Assembly (NCBI GenBank): GCA_038503075.1
Contig: JBCAML010000007.1
Span: 806,001-870,000, forward strand
Direction: 5' to 3'
DNA from: Gyromitra esculenta
Taxonomy: Eukaryota; Ascomycota; Pezizomycetes; Pezizales; Discinaceae
DNA: 64,000 nucleotides
Both the position numbers and the translations under genes were made by a program. The notes under the pieces were generated by a model. That model was not told where the DNA came from, ran no database searches, and saw only the letters and a list, made by a program, of their open reading frames with translations. Shown piece after piece: positions 31,351 to 43,295 of the stretch. Each line of letters opens with the position of its first letter. Position 1 is the first letter of the stretch.

Positions 31351-32045
31351 AAAAGGAAATGATTATTATTATATAATACATGACCAATCGATATCCCGGA
31401 TCCCTTTATGCCCCAGTTTATACCGTGCTTCCATCAATGCAATACTACATAGTATTAGTACCACTGCATGTAGCTATATGGGCCTGCTCGGAGCGCTACG
31501 AGTTGATCGGTGAAGTTGAGCAGGACCTGAAGGTCATATATATATACCCAATAGTATTACCCAGCAGTGGCCGTGCTTCCTCTCCTCTACACTTCTCTCA
31601 CTTGAATCTACAACTCTTCCTTCTACGTTGCAGCGGGATGATACTGGGTCAAAAGTCATTAGCACTTAGGCTTCACCCCCGCTTCGTGATACTTCACCTC
31701 CTCTCACGATGCCCTTTTAGGGAAGCATCCGTCATGATACACCCACTCACACTTTGCCCTCTCCTATGAGACTCAAGGGCACCATTCTCCTGCCTTTCAT
31801 ACAGGCCAGGCCTCTTTCCTCGGATTTCGCTTACAACCTTCCTCTTCGCCTCCGCTTAGTGTGTGCCTCCACCTCTAAACTCGTTTTGTGATTGATGCGC
31901 CAGCAGACCAATACTCAATAACAGTAGTATTCTACCAATCACGCTGTACCCCACTCATCAGTCCCACCACTAGTATTCGTTACTGCCGAATGTATTGTTT
32001 CTCTTTTGTACTTATTTTTTGTCTAGGAAGGCTTGGAGAGTAAGT

Positions 32046-32260
32046 TTTTGTTCACGCCATAACTTCTGTTGCATGCGATACTCTTGTATCCATAAAAACT
32101 ATGAAATGACGATTTAACAAAAAAGAATTACGCGGTAGTGGCGTGGCACCTTGGGTTTTGTTCGCGCTATAAATTTTTTTGCATGTAACATTCTTGTACC
32201 CATATAAACAATGAAACAGTGATTTAAAAAAAAAATACGCAGTTGTGGCACCACCGGCAA
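32046..32260 (+). repeat. two tandem units of a ~110-bp dispersed repeat
   Basis: Unit 1 (32046-32155) and unit 2 (32156-32260) share TTTTGTTC.CGC.ATAA, TTGCATG, TTCTTGTA.CCAT, AAACAATGAAA and GATTTAA followed by an A-run. A third copy, inverted and closer to unit 1, lies at 39945-40030. The A-rich end suggests a retroposed sequence, but no source gene is recognised. Confidence 0.65.
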
Positions 32261-33362
32261 GGAAAGATATCTCTATCATTTCTCAGTTGGGAACCTTCAA
32301 TAAATACCGTATCTTGTACTATTCCAAGCGACTTCTTCACAGCTGTAGCTAGCGTACTCTCAAAAACACACGATTCTCAGGTAAGCCTTCAATATTAACT
32401 CCCAACATTATAAGTGATATCGATAGAAGAGAAAATATGGGCACATGATCCATATCCACTTATCGTGTATAACGCAAGAAGGTTCCTAGGCCTAACTATA
32501 TGTGCGAATTCAAGTATTCCTTATATCTAGGCATAAAACGCGTACATGCTAAGTCCACAAATGACAAACAAGAGCAGCTATAACTCGAGAACCCTCAAAC
32601 GATTCAACTTTAATGTTATTTTTTTTACGCGAGCGTGACAAGTATATTATAGGCCTTTTGGTAAATATATACGTACAGTACACTGGGTTTAATTACATCT
32701 AACTTGTAGGTCACTCAGTAATTCCTCCTAGCCATCATGATCTACTTGACCTGATCAGACTACCGCGTAAGGCACCACTTTTCAGTTAAGCGCCAAAACG
32801 CTGTGGTGATATATAGCGTAAAGTCAATCTAGATCATTGCTATTTAGCTATATAGTAATTATAATACATCACCCATTTTTTATAGGAATATAGGCTACAT
32901 ATAGTTACAATCGCGAAATAATTGGACATGACTTGAGTCTCTCAGATATATAGATAATTTTGCTATTAGTCTTGATGCCGTGCACATAGTTCCAGGATTT
33001 GGTTTGTTGTTTCACAGTTCGATACTGTTCATGAATTATCACTCGTAAATCATTCTTGATTCTTAGTATACCACTGTGCGACTTTGTTTCTACCACATGA
33101 TAATATCGTAGAGTCTTTTAAATAGACTTCATATTTCATTTGAAAGAGAAATGCAAAAGTGATTGCGCGGTGTAAATCCCTTTTTTAACCTAACGCCTTT
33201 CCATAGCCAAAGCATAAAACCCTCGCCAGTCCTTAGTCACTGTGATGGCTTTGAAGCTAACCAACTGCTTTAGTTGTACCTGTCTATCAGAACTCAGCAC
33301 CCTAAGACGGAAAAAAATTTCCAAGCTCTTACATCCGTATTCGATTTCAGTGATCTTGTCAA

Positions 33363-33821
33363 TCACCGACATCCACGAAACCACTGCAATGACTTTAGTG
33401 CGTAACTAAGGAACCTCTCTGCATCCTCAAGCTTTCCGGAATCCAGAAGCTGCACAGCTTGCAGTATACTCTCCTTCACACTCTCATCAATAGGGTGAAG
33501 CTGTAACTCGGAAACTCGTGGAAGAGACACAGCCACGAAATTTTCCGATGTTCGAACAATAGGCTGTGTTGAAGGGTGAACGTTCCCTAACCCTAGTACG
33601 GAATGTTGGGAATCGGAAAAGCTTGAATGATCTGAATTTCCACCTAATTCACCAAATGCGTTCCCTGTCATTTGTCCGGGGTGGCCAATGCTCTCCACGG
33701 GACTCGAACTCGTAGAGCTTGTTGAGTGTCTTGGAAGATGGTGGTTTGTATGTGGCATTTTAAATCCTCTGGGAGTAGGGAGAGGCGGCTCGACAGGAAC
33801 TCTCATGCCCCCTAAGCTCAT
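33363..33821 (-). CDS. hypothetical protein, 152 codons
   Basis: The frame starts at ATG 33821 (MSLGGMRVPVEPPLPTPRGFK). The first 100 residues are Ser/Pro/His-rich and disordered. The C-terminal part SVKESILQAVQLLDSGKLEDAERFLSYALKSL is a likely amphipathic helical pair. The frame ends abruptly (QWFRGCR) and a second open frame (33384-33190) follows, so a missed intron, frameshift or truncated pseudogene are all possible. I do not recognise the family. Confidence 0.35.
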   Translation of the reverse strand: MSLGGMRVPVEPPLPTPRGFKMPHTNHHLPRHSTSSTSSSPVESIGHPGQMTGNAFGELGGNSDHSSFSDSQHSVLGLGNVHPSTQPIVRTSENFVAVSLPRVSELQLHPIDESVKESILQAVQLLDSGKLEDAERFLSYALKSLQWFRGCR

Positions 33822-36800
33822 ACCCGAATTACGCTATCTCTAGAATAAGCTTGAGATCACAAAACGTAGATATAAGGCTCCTTGCAAGAGGTATTTTACC
33901 GGGGTCTTTTTGAACCATTTCCATTCTTTGAATTTCTGTTTGTATGCTCGTTCACTTTACAGGCTTAGTTTGCTGGCTAAAGCCCCGATCTTAAAGGCCT
34001 GGATATAAAAGGGAAATTTTGATCATACCTGGCCTGAAAGTGGTGTTCATCGCGCATGACTAGCTGCATTTGGGATAACTTCATCCCACGTACCATATAT
34101 CTTGGTTAAATCGTCAGTCTTTGTTGTAAGACCTGCCGATTAGATTTTCTTGGAGGGAAAAACATTACAAGTCGTGCATCCGTGATTTCTCGCGTTCCCA
34201 GGCTTTGGTCATTATGAGTGAATTCGGTATTCGCGATAAACCTGCGTTATCGTTTAGATAAAAAATTTGGGCTCCGGAAACCTTGGTAATTGGAGATGAA
34301 GCCTGACGAGGTTTGTCGTGTTTATAAGGTTGTGAAGATGGTGAGAGTTCAGCCTCGCGAAATCAACTTCACAAACGATGTGAAGTGTTGACCATATGCA
34401 GTGTGGTTGTACAAGGCTACCAGCAAAGATTGCAAAGTTATTCGATATGAGGCCTCGCCTGACCTTGTCTGCCTACGCCATGGCCACGTACTATACCTAG
34501 TTTCTCCGCTTTAAGCGTTATTCCTCTAGAATCCAAGCCAATGAACGTTATATGAGATAGCTGCGTGCATAAATCACTGCTGTTCTTACCTGAGGTTAAC
34601 AGCTTTACAAAAAGCAACTTTTGAGCCTCACCTTCTCGAAAAAGAAACCGTCTAGCCTGAGATAACTAGAATGTCTAGAAAGTATATATAGCTAGCAAAA
34701 TGATTCATGTATCAGCCAGCTGCAAGTTCATAGGGTATATTTAGTTACGCATATAATTACTTAGGACTATAGGTAGGCCTGACTTTGTCGGGAATCTAAA
34801 TCTCGAGCTCTGTCTCTTATGAGGCCCAGAGCCGCAAGGCTGGCTGTGCAGAGATGAAGGGATCGGTGCGTTGCGAAAATGCCTCCCGGACCCTCACACT
34901 TTTTTTATTTAGTTTATCGTGATATGATGGTAAGAACTTAAACTCATCAGACCATCGCGAGAGTGTATTCTATTATCTACTTGGGTTTAACGAATCAACT
35001 GAGAAAAAAGGTCGCTGAAGAGGTAAAGGTTCGTAATAAGTTGGGTACTTGGGTGTGCAGTACTATCTGCACGGGCGGCCACTGTGTAAAAATTCAGCCT
35101 TCGGCTGTGTTTTTCTGATCTCATCATGATCATGGAGTTTGCCGTGCGGCTTTCAGCACCGCCTATAGCTATGGCCAGTAGTTATATACATTAGTCAGCA
35201 CCATCTCTTTCTCCAATGATGTTTTGAGATTTGAATTCTCTGAAGAAAACTACAACAGGGATTAAAATTGACCAAGGAGACTGGTGGCATGTGGCTGGAA
35301 ATAACAATCAGCAACGTGTCTATTGGTAAAATCTCGCTCCAATATCTACCTTGAATTAGTGTAGCTATTTAGATCAACATTAAGTTCAAGTATTATTTGC
35401 AATATCCTCCTCGCCTTTTGAGAATGACCTTTGATCACCATCAAATCGAAGCGAATGACGTCGACTCGCATCGAGTGATTATTCATGACCAACGTTTAAG
35501 GTGCAAATTTTAACGAAAGCCCAAATTGGCGATCCAATCAAAGGAAATTTTAGACAATCACCAAGGGTTACACCCGTATATGTTGACATGATGTGTGGAA
35601 TATCAGATGATATTTGGAGAATGCGAAGCTCCCAGTAATCACAGGTAGGGAAACAAGAGTTATAGTGATTGGTACTGAGATTTAAAGCTACATGTATATG
35701 TACATCTAGCCATCGTTCTATAATTATAACTTCATGTATTCCTTATTTAACACATGCATGCAACCGATCCTTATAATCGTTAATTATATATATGTGTATA
35801 GATCTTAGGTTGTATCTTGTTTCGCCGAGTTATAGTTTGGAATAGTTTTATTTCTTATTCTGGAAAGGCTGAGGGTTGTCACGTCAGCTTCAGCACACGA
35901 CTATATTGTCGCGTTGACACTGCAATTGGATAATTATAAATCTGTAGTACCAAATTCTAATTTTTTTTTTCTTGAGATGGAACTATGAGCCAAGAGCTAA
36001 GCGAGAGCTGAAACGAGAACCCTTTTACAGTTTATAATTATCGTATCGACTAGTAAGGCCAAGACTTCGGAGACCAGTGCTACGGAGCTAGCCGGTTGCT
36101 TACTACATCTAGGACAACTAGATGAATATGTAGTTTCATCAAGTCTTCACGCAGCTATACCATACCTAAAATAAAATCATAGTGTTACAAATCATCTAGA
36201 TCTCAAATCGAATAAAATTAAGAGAGACCGAGTCTTCCGCCATCTCAATTCACAATGGATGTGAGTGATTGGTGGTAGAGTGGCAAGTTGAAACACGTAC
36301 ACCCGCGGCCGCGGCCGGGGTGTGACCATGGGTAGTGATGTGTACTGAAGTAGTGTGCAGGCTTTCTTAAAAGACGGCAGCTGCTAGTAATTTGCAATTG
36401 GATATACATGGCACGTACACTGGCCTAATCTCGATATTTGGGGAATATAATTACGTTCTACTTGGGGCATTATGCTGAAATTAATGTATTAATATATTTT
36501 TTGATAGTACGTACAATTGAAAACTTAAGCAGGCATGGTAGATATTGAAATGTACCAAATTTAAAGGATGCACCACCGAAAGCCCGTATTTTTTTATTAG
36601 GATAGATAGGGTATATGTGTCTCTGTTTCTCCGCTGCAATAAGATATAATATCATGTCAATCTTTATATATCCTAGGGCTATTAGCTATCCTTTCAGCAT
36701 AGCCCCGGCCCATTTTAACGTGTGTCGTTAGTTCTATTCTTGAAACCGCTAGCTGCATGAACTATTACAGGCTGCAGAACTTTAGGGTTAGGGGTGAGCC

Positions 36801-37027
36801 GAATAGTTTTAAATTCCACTTACACGTTTGAATTTCTTGCTTGTGGTTTTGGCTCATGATCATGCATGAGGACTGAAATGCGTTATCAAGGCACTCTTAC
36901 AATTACGTGATCATGGGTTCGTCACAGGGCCATAGCTCTAATTGTTATCCTCATCCATGAAATTTATTTGCTCTAAGCCTATAGCTAGGTATATATCCAC
37001 AAACAGAACTCTAAAGTACTAGGAATA
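33822..37027. other. AT-rich gene desert, part 1
   Basis: No open frame of useful length and no RNA gene recognised. Stop codons are frequent in all frames. There are AT dinucleotide runs and short palindromes, but no clear element in this stretch. Confidence 0.45.
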
Positions 37028-37252
37028 GAGTCGCTCCTGGGTGTATGACGAATCTAGGAGTGTGACGAATTTCCTAAAAAGTCGGGAATTAAGATCAGTG
37101 GAATCAAAGTTCTTCCCTTTTCGAGCTATCAGGAGAATTCTATTTATTCACCATAGACACTACCAATTTTTTCGTGTTTTTTGTCCGCGTTCCGTTGATT
37201 TTGCGTGAGATTCGTCACACACCCAGATTCGTCACACACCCAGGAACGACTC
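37028..37252. mobile_element. 225-bp TA-flanked MITE with tandemly repeated termini
   Basis: Left end GAGTCGCTCCTGGGTGTATG and right end complement CATACACCC-type (CACACACCCAGGAACGACTC) form inverted repeats. Each end carries a second degenerate copy of the GGGTGTGTGACGAAT motif just inside. TA duplications are at 37026-37027 and 37253-37254. Confidence 0.78.
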
Positions 37253-37260
37253 TAGTAATA

Positions 37261-37366
37261 CTCATGTCGCCAGAATTAGTGTCAGTCACGGGCTGACTAA
37301 TGTATGGGATTCGGATTTGATTGGTCAAATATGTCACGTGACTGGCGATAATACTGGCGACATGAG
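37261..37366. mobile_element. 106-bp TA-flanked palindromic MITE
   Basis: Arms CTCATGTCGCCAG.ATTA..G.CAGTCACG and its complement, flanked by TA at 37259-37260 and 37367-37368. It starts six bases after the end of the previous MITE. Confidence 0.78.
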
Positions 37367-37368
37367 TA

Positions 37369-39555
37369 GAATATAGAATACTCTAAAACCTGAAGTTTAG
37401 ACCAATAGCTATAGGCATCGACATGTCCGAAGAAACTTTGCCCGATGAACTTATTCGGTAAAACCAACCTTGAGTTTCCCATTGTTTTTATTTTGACGAT
37501 TGATGGTGCAAGCTGGTGTCTCAAGCTGGATACCAACGGGTTCAAATTATTTGACATTTATAGTTATATATAAGTAAATCTCCTTGTTAAAGTTTGTTAT
37601 CCTGAGAAGCTATAAGTGTCCGAATCAGGATGGACTGTGGTAACCTAAATTTGTATCAGCTAGTGCTGTGACTCACCATAAAAACAAAAACTGTTGACGG
37701 TCTAGTGTGATCACATCGGACATATCAAATCAGCTTTTCTATATATGGATCTACATATATATATATATATATATCCAATCTTTTCAGGTGAATTTTTTTG
37801 AGATTTAACCTTCAACTTTACCTGCTAAGAAGGGCAATGAGGTCAATCTTTGGTCGAGAATATGCATGATTGAATATCTAGTTATGAAAACACTATCAAA
37901 AATTGGGCGGGTCGATTTAAACCAATCATAATTGAAGTAAACTGCTCGTACGACCGTGACACTACATAAATGTAGTAAGTTTCCTAAATGCCCACCGATA
38001 TGTAGACAGTAGTTTATTCCCAAATCAAACTAGATCGAAGATCTACTCGTATTCCGGGTGCAACGTTCGTGACATGCATGGACTGCCTCTATAGATCCAC
38101 ATATCATCTAGAACCATACATTTAGAATAGCTTTATCTTCGAGGCGAGAGTATGGTATACGTACTCAGACATGCAGATTGCAAGGGTGGAGGGGTGCCTT
38201 AAGCTTTTTATATTGAAGGGAAGGTTAGAAACTCCTAATACAACCGGGTAACCTATAGCTACATGATACTCGTCTGCCCTAGGCATATCACATGGGCCTA
38301 GTTAATTTTAGGGACTTTAACTGAATACGAGTAAATATATTTTTAAAGAAACTCCTTAAGACGTTTGATTATCTACTCACATTCCTTCTTAAACAATGAT
38401 TCGCCGTCGCAGGGGTTGAAAAGACCCACTAAAATTTACTATTGGGTTTGATGGATTCCGGATCCACTACAGCTGCAGTTAGGTTAGTATTTTTACGCTT
38501 AGTAACGTAAATTTGGTTTGCTCCAGATTTTTTACAGACTCGATTGCAAAGTGGGTATGTTTAACAAAGTTATATATAGACAATGTGATATCGATGTGTA
38601 TGGAGATAATATCTCATTAGAGACGTAAAACGTTGATACCATTTTCAATTGCAATTGATATTTTCATCCGGAAGATTCTTCTAGCTAGCACTAGGATATA
38701 GCCTAAGATATATGTATTTCAGTCTAAAAATGGGATCCCGGCACTTGTTTGAGCTTAAGACATTTACTTGTATAGATGGTTGTATCTAGATCTAGATCTA
38801 GATGTTCGGCGTTGGGTAATGTTTTACTCAGCCCAACTGCAAGGATGTTGACACCGACCTTGGAATTCAACTCGTGATTGTGCATAGATCTCGCGAATCT
38901 TAGATCCATAATCTTTATTCGCGTTGAACACATATTAGATATAAGATGTGGATATCTCATATCTCTTTCGGATGGCAAATATGGCATCTTTGACGTGCCC
39001 ATGCACCATATAGAGTATTTGTTGATGTTGTAGTACATACGCGTGTCACTTGGAGCCTAAGATATTACGCTGCAATTCATGGCCAAGCAGTCATATTAAC
39101 CGAGGATGTATTCGAAGAGATTGGGATCAACCAGAGTCATATATAGCTATAACTCAAGTTTCGACACCTCAGATATACGTATGCGGTTTCTTCTTGTGTG
39201 GGTTAGCACTTCTTATGATTTTCCCAGAGTAGATACATTAGACAGCTACAGCAATTTCTTAAAGCTCAGCCGCAAGCCTGAATACTATAGTGCACATGCC
39301 TATATATGCTCACTTATATTTATTAATTTTTGCTTTGGAGTACATACCACTAGGAGGTCTAGCCATCCTCATGCACATGCCTATAGATTAGAGTCTATAT
39401 TAAATACTAGAGACATATTGGAAATTTGTAATCTGTTCGACGTATTTAAATCTGTTAGTATCAAATCTTGATCTATCAAGTTAAATTGAAACCGAACGTG
39501 GTGATTGGAGATGCAGCGATGACGATTGCCCATATCTTTCTATGTAGTACATGTA
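37369..39555. other. AT-rich gene desert, part 2
   Basis: Non-coding. A (TA)n run at 37753-37772 and a CTAGAT repeat at 38790-38802 are the only simple repeats noticed. Open frame 39106-39471 has no motif. Confidence 0.4.
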
Positions 39556-39788
39556 CAGTGCTATCCGGAAAGTCTTGGCACCATCATCTCTAACAAGCAC
39601 GACTTGCTGGCTGAATAGAGTGACGATTTATATAGAAGGTGATTATATAAAACTGTTAGACGTTATTTAGTATGTCAGTATTCCCATAGCTTTCATCACT
39701 TTCGATTTGCTGTTCCCTTGCTTGATCTACAACTATTTTGTTTTCTATCAGTAGGCTGTGGGGTGCCAGGACTTTGCGGACGCGACTA
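39556..39788. mobile_element. 233-bp TA-flanked MITE with Tc1-like ends
   Basis: Left end CAGTGCTATCCGGAAAGTCT (continuing TGGCACC) and right-end complement beginning TAGTCGCGTCCGCAAAGTCC (continuing TGGCACC) are related inverted repeats. TA is at 39554-39555 and 39789-39790. The CAGTG start is typical of Tc1-type ends. Non-coding interior. Confidence 0.75.
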
Positions 39789-39944
39789 TACAGACTTCAC
39801 CTCCGGCCGAATCATCTAATTTACTCCTAGCTATAAGCCTCCCCTATATATTCGGATTAAACTAGCTCGGCGGAGCTGATGCTATTAAAATTACTCAAGT
39901 TGTTAAACTCTCATATATCGATTGTCAAATCTCCGAGCTTTTTT

Positions 39945-40030
39945 TTTTTTTTAGTTAAATCATCGTTTCGTTGTTTTTATGGGTATAAGAACATCGCATG
40001 CAACCGAAGTTATGGCGTGAGCAGAACCCT
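39945..40030 (-). repeat. inverted copy of the ~110-bp dispersed repeat
   Basis: On the minus strand it reads TTCTGCTCACGCCATAACTT...GCATGCGATGTTCTTATACCCATAAAAAC...GATTTAACT followed by an A-run, matching 32046-32130 closely. Confidence 0.65.
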
Positions 40031-40317
40031 GTCAAATCTCTGAGCTAGATATATACCCATATATAGTCGTTTGAGAAGATAATCGGCTTGTGTTTTATCA
40101 TAGTAATTTAACCAAAGATTTAACTCCATTCACGCGCATAAATGTGCGCAAGGGTTGGGGCTGGGCACGAGACTACGATAAGTACTGTGAAATATATACG
40201 GTATTAAATACACTATTTAATCTAGATAACAGAAGCACTTATACTAATTACATGTAGTTCCTGGCCTAGTCGGCAATTGCAAAATAGTCAATATTCTAGA
40301 TTAGACATATGCATGTA

Positions 40318-40748
40318 CAGCGTACAGCAAAAAAGATCGAGAAACTTGAGACTTGGGATTCGGGGCTGTCATTGGTTTCCCAGAGTTTTCGAGCAAGATT
40401 CTAGCAGTTGGATTGGCCACAGAGCCCGTCACTATAGCTAGTACTAGCGAAAAAATTTAATATGGCTTCGGGGTACAAGTGCCGCAACCACAACCATCGT
40501 CAGAATTAAAGAATAATAAATTCAACAACAAGCATCTTAGGTACATAGAAAGGGATTTGTTTGGGCAGGCGAGCTGCTTTCTGTATTCTTTTGATAGTTT
40601 TCGTAGTGTGTTCTCGGTTTGGGGTTTATCTTGTAGTTAGTTTAGACTTTCATGTGGTTCTGTGTTGTTGCTTTGTACCCCGAATTAGCCAAATTTCATT
40701 TTTTTAGCAAGTAAACCCTGGTTTCTCGATCTTTTTTGCCGTACGCTG
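40318..40748. mobile_element. 431-bp TA-flanked MITE (family A, long form)
   Basis: Inverted ends CAGCGTACAGCAAAAAAGAT and the complement ATCTTTTTTGCCGTACGCTG, about 28 bases with one mismatch. TA flanks at 40316-40317 and 40749-40750. The left half (GGCTGTCATTGG, CAAGATTCTAGCAGT) matches the short form at 41458-41609 in reverse. Confidence 0.82.
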
Positions 40749-41457
40749 TACACCACTGCTTCTAAAAATATCTACTAAACTAAAATCCACTCTTTGATCA
40801 AATAACCTTGCTAAATACTTATGAAGAAAATCTAGGTACGAGACTGTTTTCGCTAATAACGTGCAAAGAGCCGTTGGACGATAGGGCAATGCAGTCATTG
40901 ATGTATCTGGGTCTAGGCTCTATATGGCGGTCCTAAACCCTCACTTAAGTGCTAATCAACAATCGGTTATATCCTTTTGCGATGAGTTTCATATACGTGT
41001 AATTATGAGGAATTATAATCAACCTAGTAAGGCCAACAATATAGATACTAACCCTAACCCTCGCAGACACATAGACAAGGCTGAATAGTGAACAACATGT
41101 CTCATGCAAATCAAAAGTATGGGCTCGATATACATCATGAGCTTAAGGACATGCAGTGTTTAATTCTTCGCCTTGCTGGAGCCACATACGAAACTGAATC
41201 ATCGCGATCGCCGCCTTGTTTAGAACGAGTGATGGTGCATGATTAGTGCCTTGTTTGTCAACTTAATTAGGCACGATGCCTAGAAATGCCGTTCACTCAG
41301 TGTGCGTATGCCCTAAATTAGATACTTAAACTCTCCGTAGGATTCCATGTGCCTTGTTAGCAAGTATTAGACACGTAGGCCCAATGGCTATCTAAAGTGC
41401 GCACGCTGGCCCCGCAGTCAATTTTTTCTTTTACCACTTAGTGCAGATCTCACTATA

Positions 41458-41609
41458 TAGCGTATGGCAAAAAAGATCGAGAAACCGGGGTCTACTTACA
41501 GGGCTTTGTGGCCAATCCCACTGCTAGAATCTTCCTCGAAAACTCTGGGAAGCCAATGACAGCCCTGAACCCTAAGTTTCGCGTTTCTCGATTTTTTTGC
41601 CGTACGTTG
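41458..41609. mobile_element. 152-bp MITE (family A, short form)
   Basis: Same termini as 40318-40748 (TAGCGTATGGCAAAAAAGAT ... TTTTTTGCCGTACGTTG) with TA flanks at 41456-41457 and 41610-41611. Its interior is the reverse complement of about 40345-40440, so the two are deletion or recombination variants of one family. Confidence 0.8.
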
Positions 41610-42248
41610 TACATATGGACCCGGATGTAATTAGAAACATATGTATTACCTACAGCGATAAACGTATACGTATATATGTACAATCTATATTAGATGTTGG
41701 TATTCAGAAAAGCTACGCGCTACTTGATTCTGCTTGGGATCCATAGAGATCAGCCTTAACCTTCCGGGTCCTACGCTCCTAAAATTTTTATAAATCTTTA
41801 ATAATTATAAGGTCACAAGCGCCGGCTCCTAGACCTGTTAACTTGCTGAATGAAAGATCTAAAGCCTAGAACGTTATTAGTTAGCCTTGACGGATCCATG
41901 ACCAACTATGGAAATTGGTACCGTAGTGATTGTAGGCAAGTTTCTAGATCTTCTACCTAGTTGTGTAACTTGGATTTCTTGATTCCCACGGCCTGAAACA
42001 CATGTCGTTATCGAGTAAAGTTTAAGGCGGACCTTCAGCCGCCAATATCCTAACGGTCAGATGTGAAAATTTATCTGTACCACCACTCAATCTACTTTAC
42101 GTCTCACACCTAAGGGGTACAAATTTATGTGAAAGATCCACAAAATAAATTTGCGCGCAACGAGTCGGTTCGGGTTGGAATTTAGATTTAAGCCGAAGCT
42201 TACTGTGATGTTTGGGTGAATTTGGGACCAGCCGTGATTGACAAGGCT

Positions 42249-42480
42249 CTCTACAGCTGCAGCGGAAGTAAATGCATCAGTAAATGCATCATTTTCTCTC
42301 CCAAAAAAAATTGTGTGGGTAAAGCATCAGCAAACGAATCACTTTGCCTGTGGAGGATTATGTGGGGAGAAGTATCAGCAAATGGATCAGCAAATGGATC
42401 AGTAAATGCCGGGGGGAAATTTATGTGGGTAAAGTATCAGCAAAAGCATCAAAAACTGCTTGGGAAATGCATCTGGAAAG
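42249..42480. repeat. degenerate 12-bp minisatellite, block 1
   Basis: Variants of GCATCAGCAAAT recur many times (GTAAATGCATCA, AAGCATCAGCAAAC, AATGGATCAGCA), partly separated by TTATGTGGGTAAAG-like spacers. The drift is large, so it is an old array. Confidence 0.65.
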
Positions 42481-42709
42481 TCGTAGTTAGGGAAATTGGA
42501 TGCCTTCCCCTCCCTTTCACATGCCTTTTAAATTCATAAAATGGTTGAAAAATAGTTGAAAAAAAAGGAGTCCCTGGGGTTGAATACAATACCTTTAGCT
42601 TACTTAGACTAGCATCCACTCAATCCTACTAGAGCCCTACCTCCTACACTACCACTTTCTATACAGACTACATGAGATACCACTATCTAAGCGAATCCAA
42701 AGGGTAATT

Positions 42710-42935
42710 TTTTGGGAAAGGGGTCGGGAAAGGCATCAGAAAATGTGTAGGAAAGGGGTCGGGAAATGGGTAGAAAAAGCATCGGGAAATGTGTACTTGG
42801 GAAAGGCGTCAGTAAATGTGTAGGAAAGGCATCAGGTAATGTATATTTAGGAAAGGCATTGGGAGATGTGTATTGCAAATGAATCAGGAAAGGCATCAGG
42901 AAAGGCATCAGGAGAGGCATCAGGAAATGTATCAA
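42710..42935. repeat. degenerate 12-bp minisatellite, block 2
   Basis: Repeats of GGCATCAGGAAA and GGGGTCGGGAAA alternate with ATGTGTA.. units; the last four units (42889-42930) are nearly identical. The minus strand reads as a repetitive FLMPF-type frame, a by-product of the repeat and not a gene. It is related to block 1. Confidence 0.7.
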
Positions 42936-43172
42936 GCAGTACACTTACCACACTCATCCCCTAAAAGCACATTTATTTACACATTTCCTCACTTGTTTTG
43001 TATGGGTAATGTGCAAAATGATTCATTAGCCAGCGCTGTAGCTATAGAGGTTGCGAGATATGACACAATTCACTTATTAGCCAGAAATTACGGCCGTAGG
43101 CGAAAATACGAACAAAGATTCAATTAAGCCTTAATTTCACGTAGTACCTGGGACTATGGTCGTCTCCCCTTA

Positions 43173-43295
43173 CTCGCACTCTCGTGATGTTTTTAAACTA
43201 GACCAGGTCCGCATCCCATACAAACTGCCCTGAACCTAGCTATTTTGTATGGGATGCAGAAACGGCCCGTTCTAAAAACTTCGTGAGAATACGAA
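43173..43295. mobile_element. 123-bp palindromic MITE
   Basis: Long imperfect arms with a perfect inner block GCATCCCATACAAA / TTTGTATGGGATGC and outer similarity CTCG..CTCGTGATGTTTTTA against TTCGTATTCTCACGAAG. TA flanks at 43171-43172 and 43296-43297. Confidence 0.65.

Larger units (their letters stand above)
30802..33362. other. intergenic, AT-rich, with small palindromes and repeats
   Basis: No gene supported. Open frames such as 31380-31769 lack motifs. It contains a 79-bp fold-back element (31272-31350) and two tandem units of a dispersed repeat (32046-32260), both listed separately. Confidence 0.45.

Noticed and set aside
31480..31540. Possible 5S rRNA or tRNA-like stretch (GGTGAAGTTGAGCAGGACC).
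   Set aside because: Only one short block resembles a 5S core; the rest of the molecule and a cloverleaf are absent.
34318..34440. Possible cytochrome P450 relic (minimal reading VRVQPREINFTNDV).
   Set aside because: The short match to the P450 N-terminal GPVVRV.P.E..F motif is suggestive, but no heme-binding, K-helix or other block can be found nearby and stops interrupt on both sides.
41049..41062. Telomere-like TAACCCTAACCCT.
   Set aside because: Only two units in an internal position; chance or relic.
42687..42944. Minus-strand open frame with repeated FLMPF residues.
   Set aside because: It is a by-product of the 12-bp tandem repeat, with no start context or domain.
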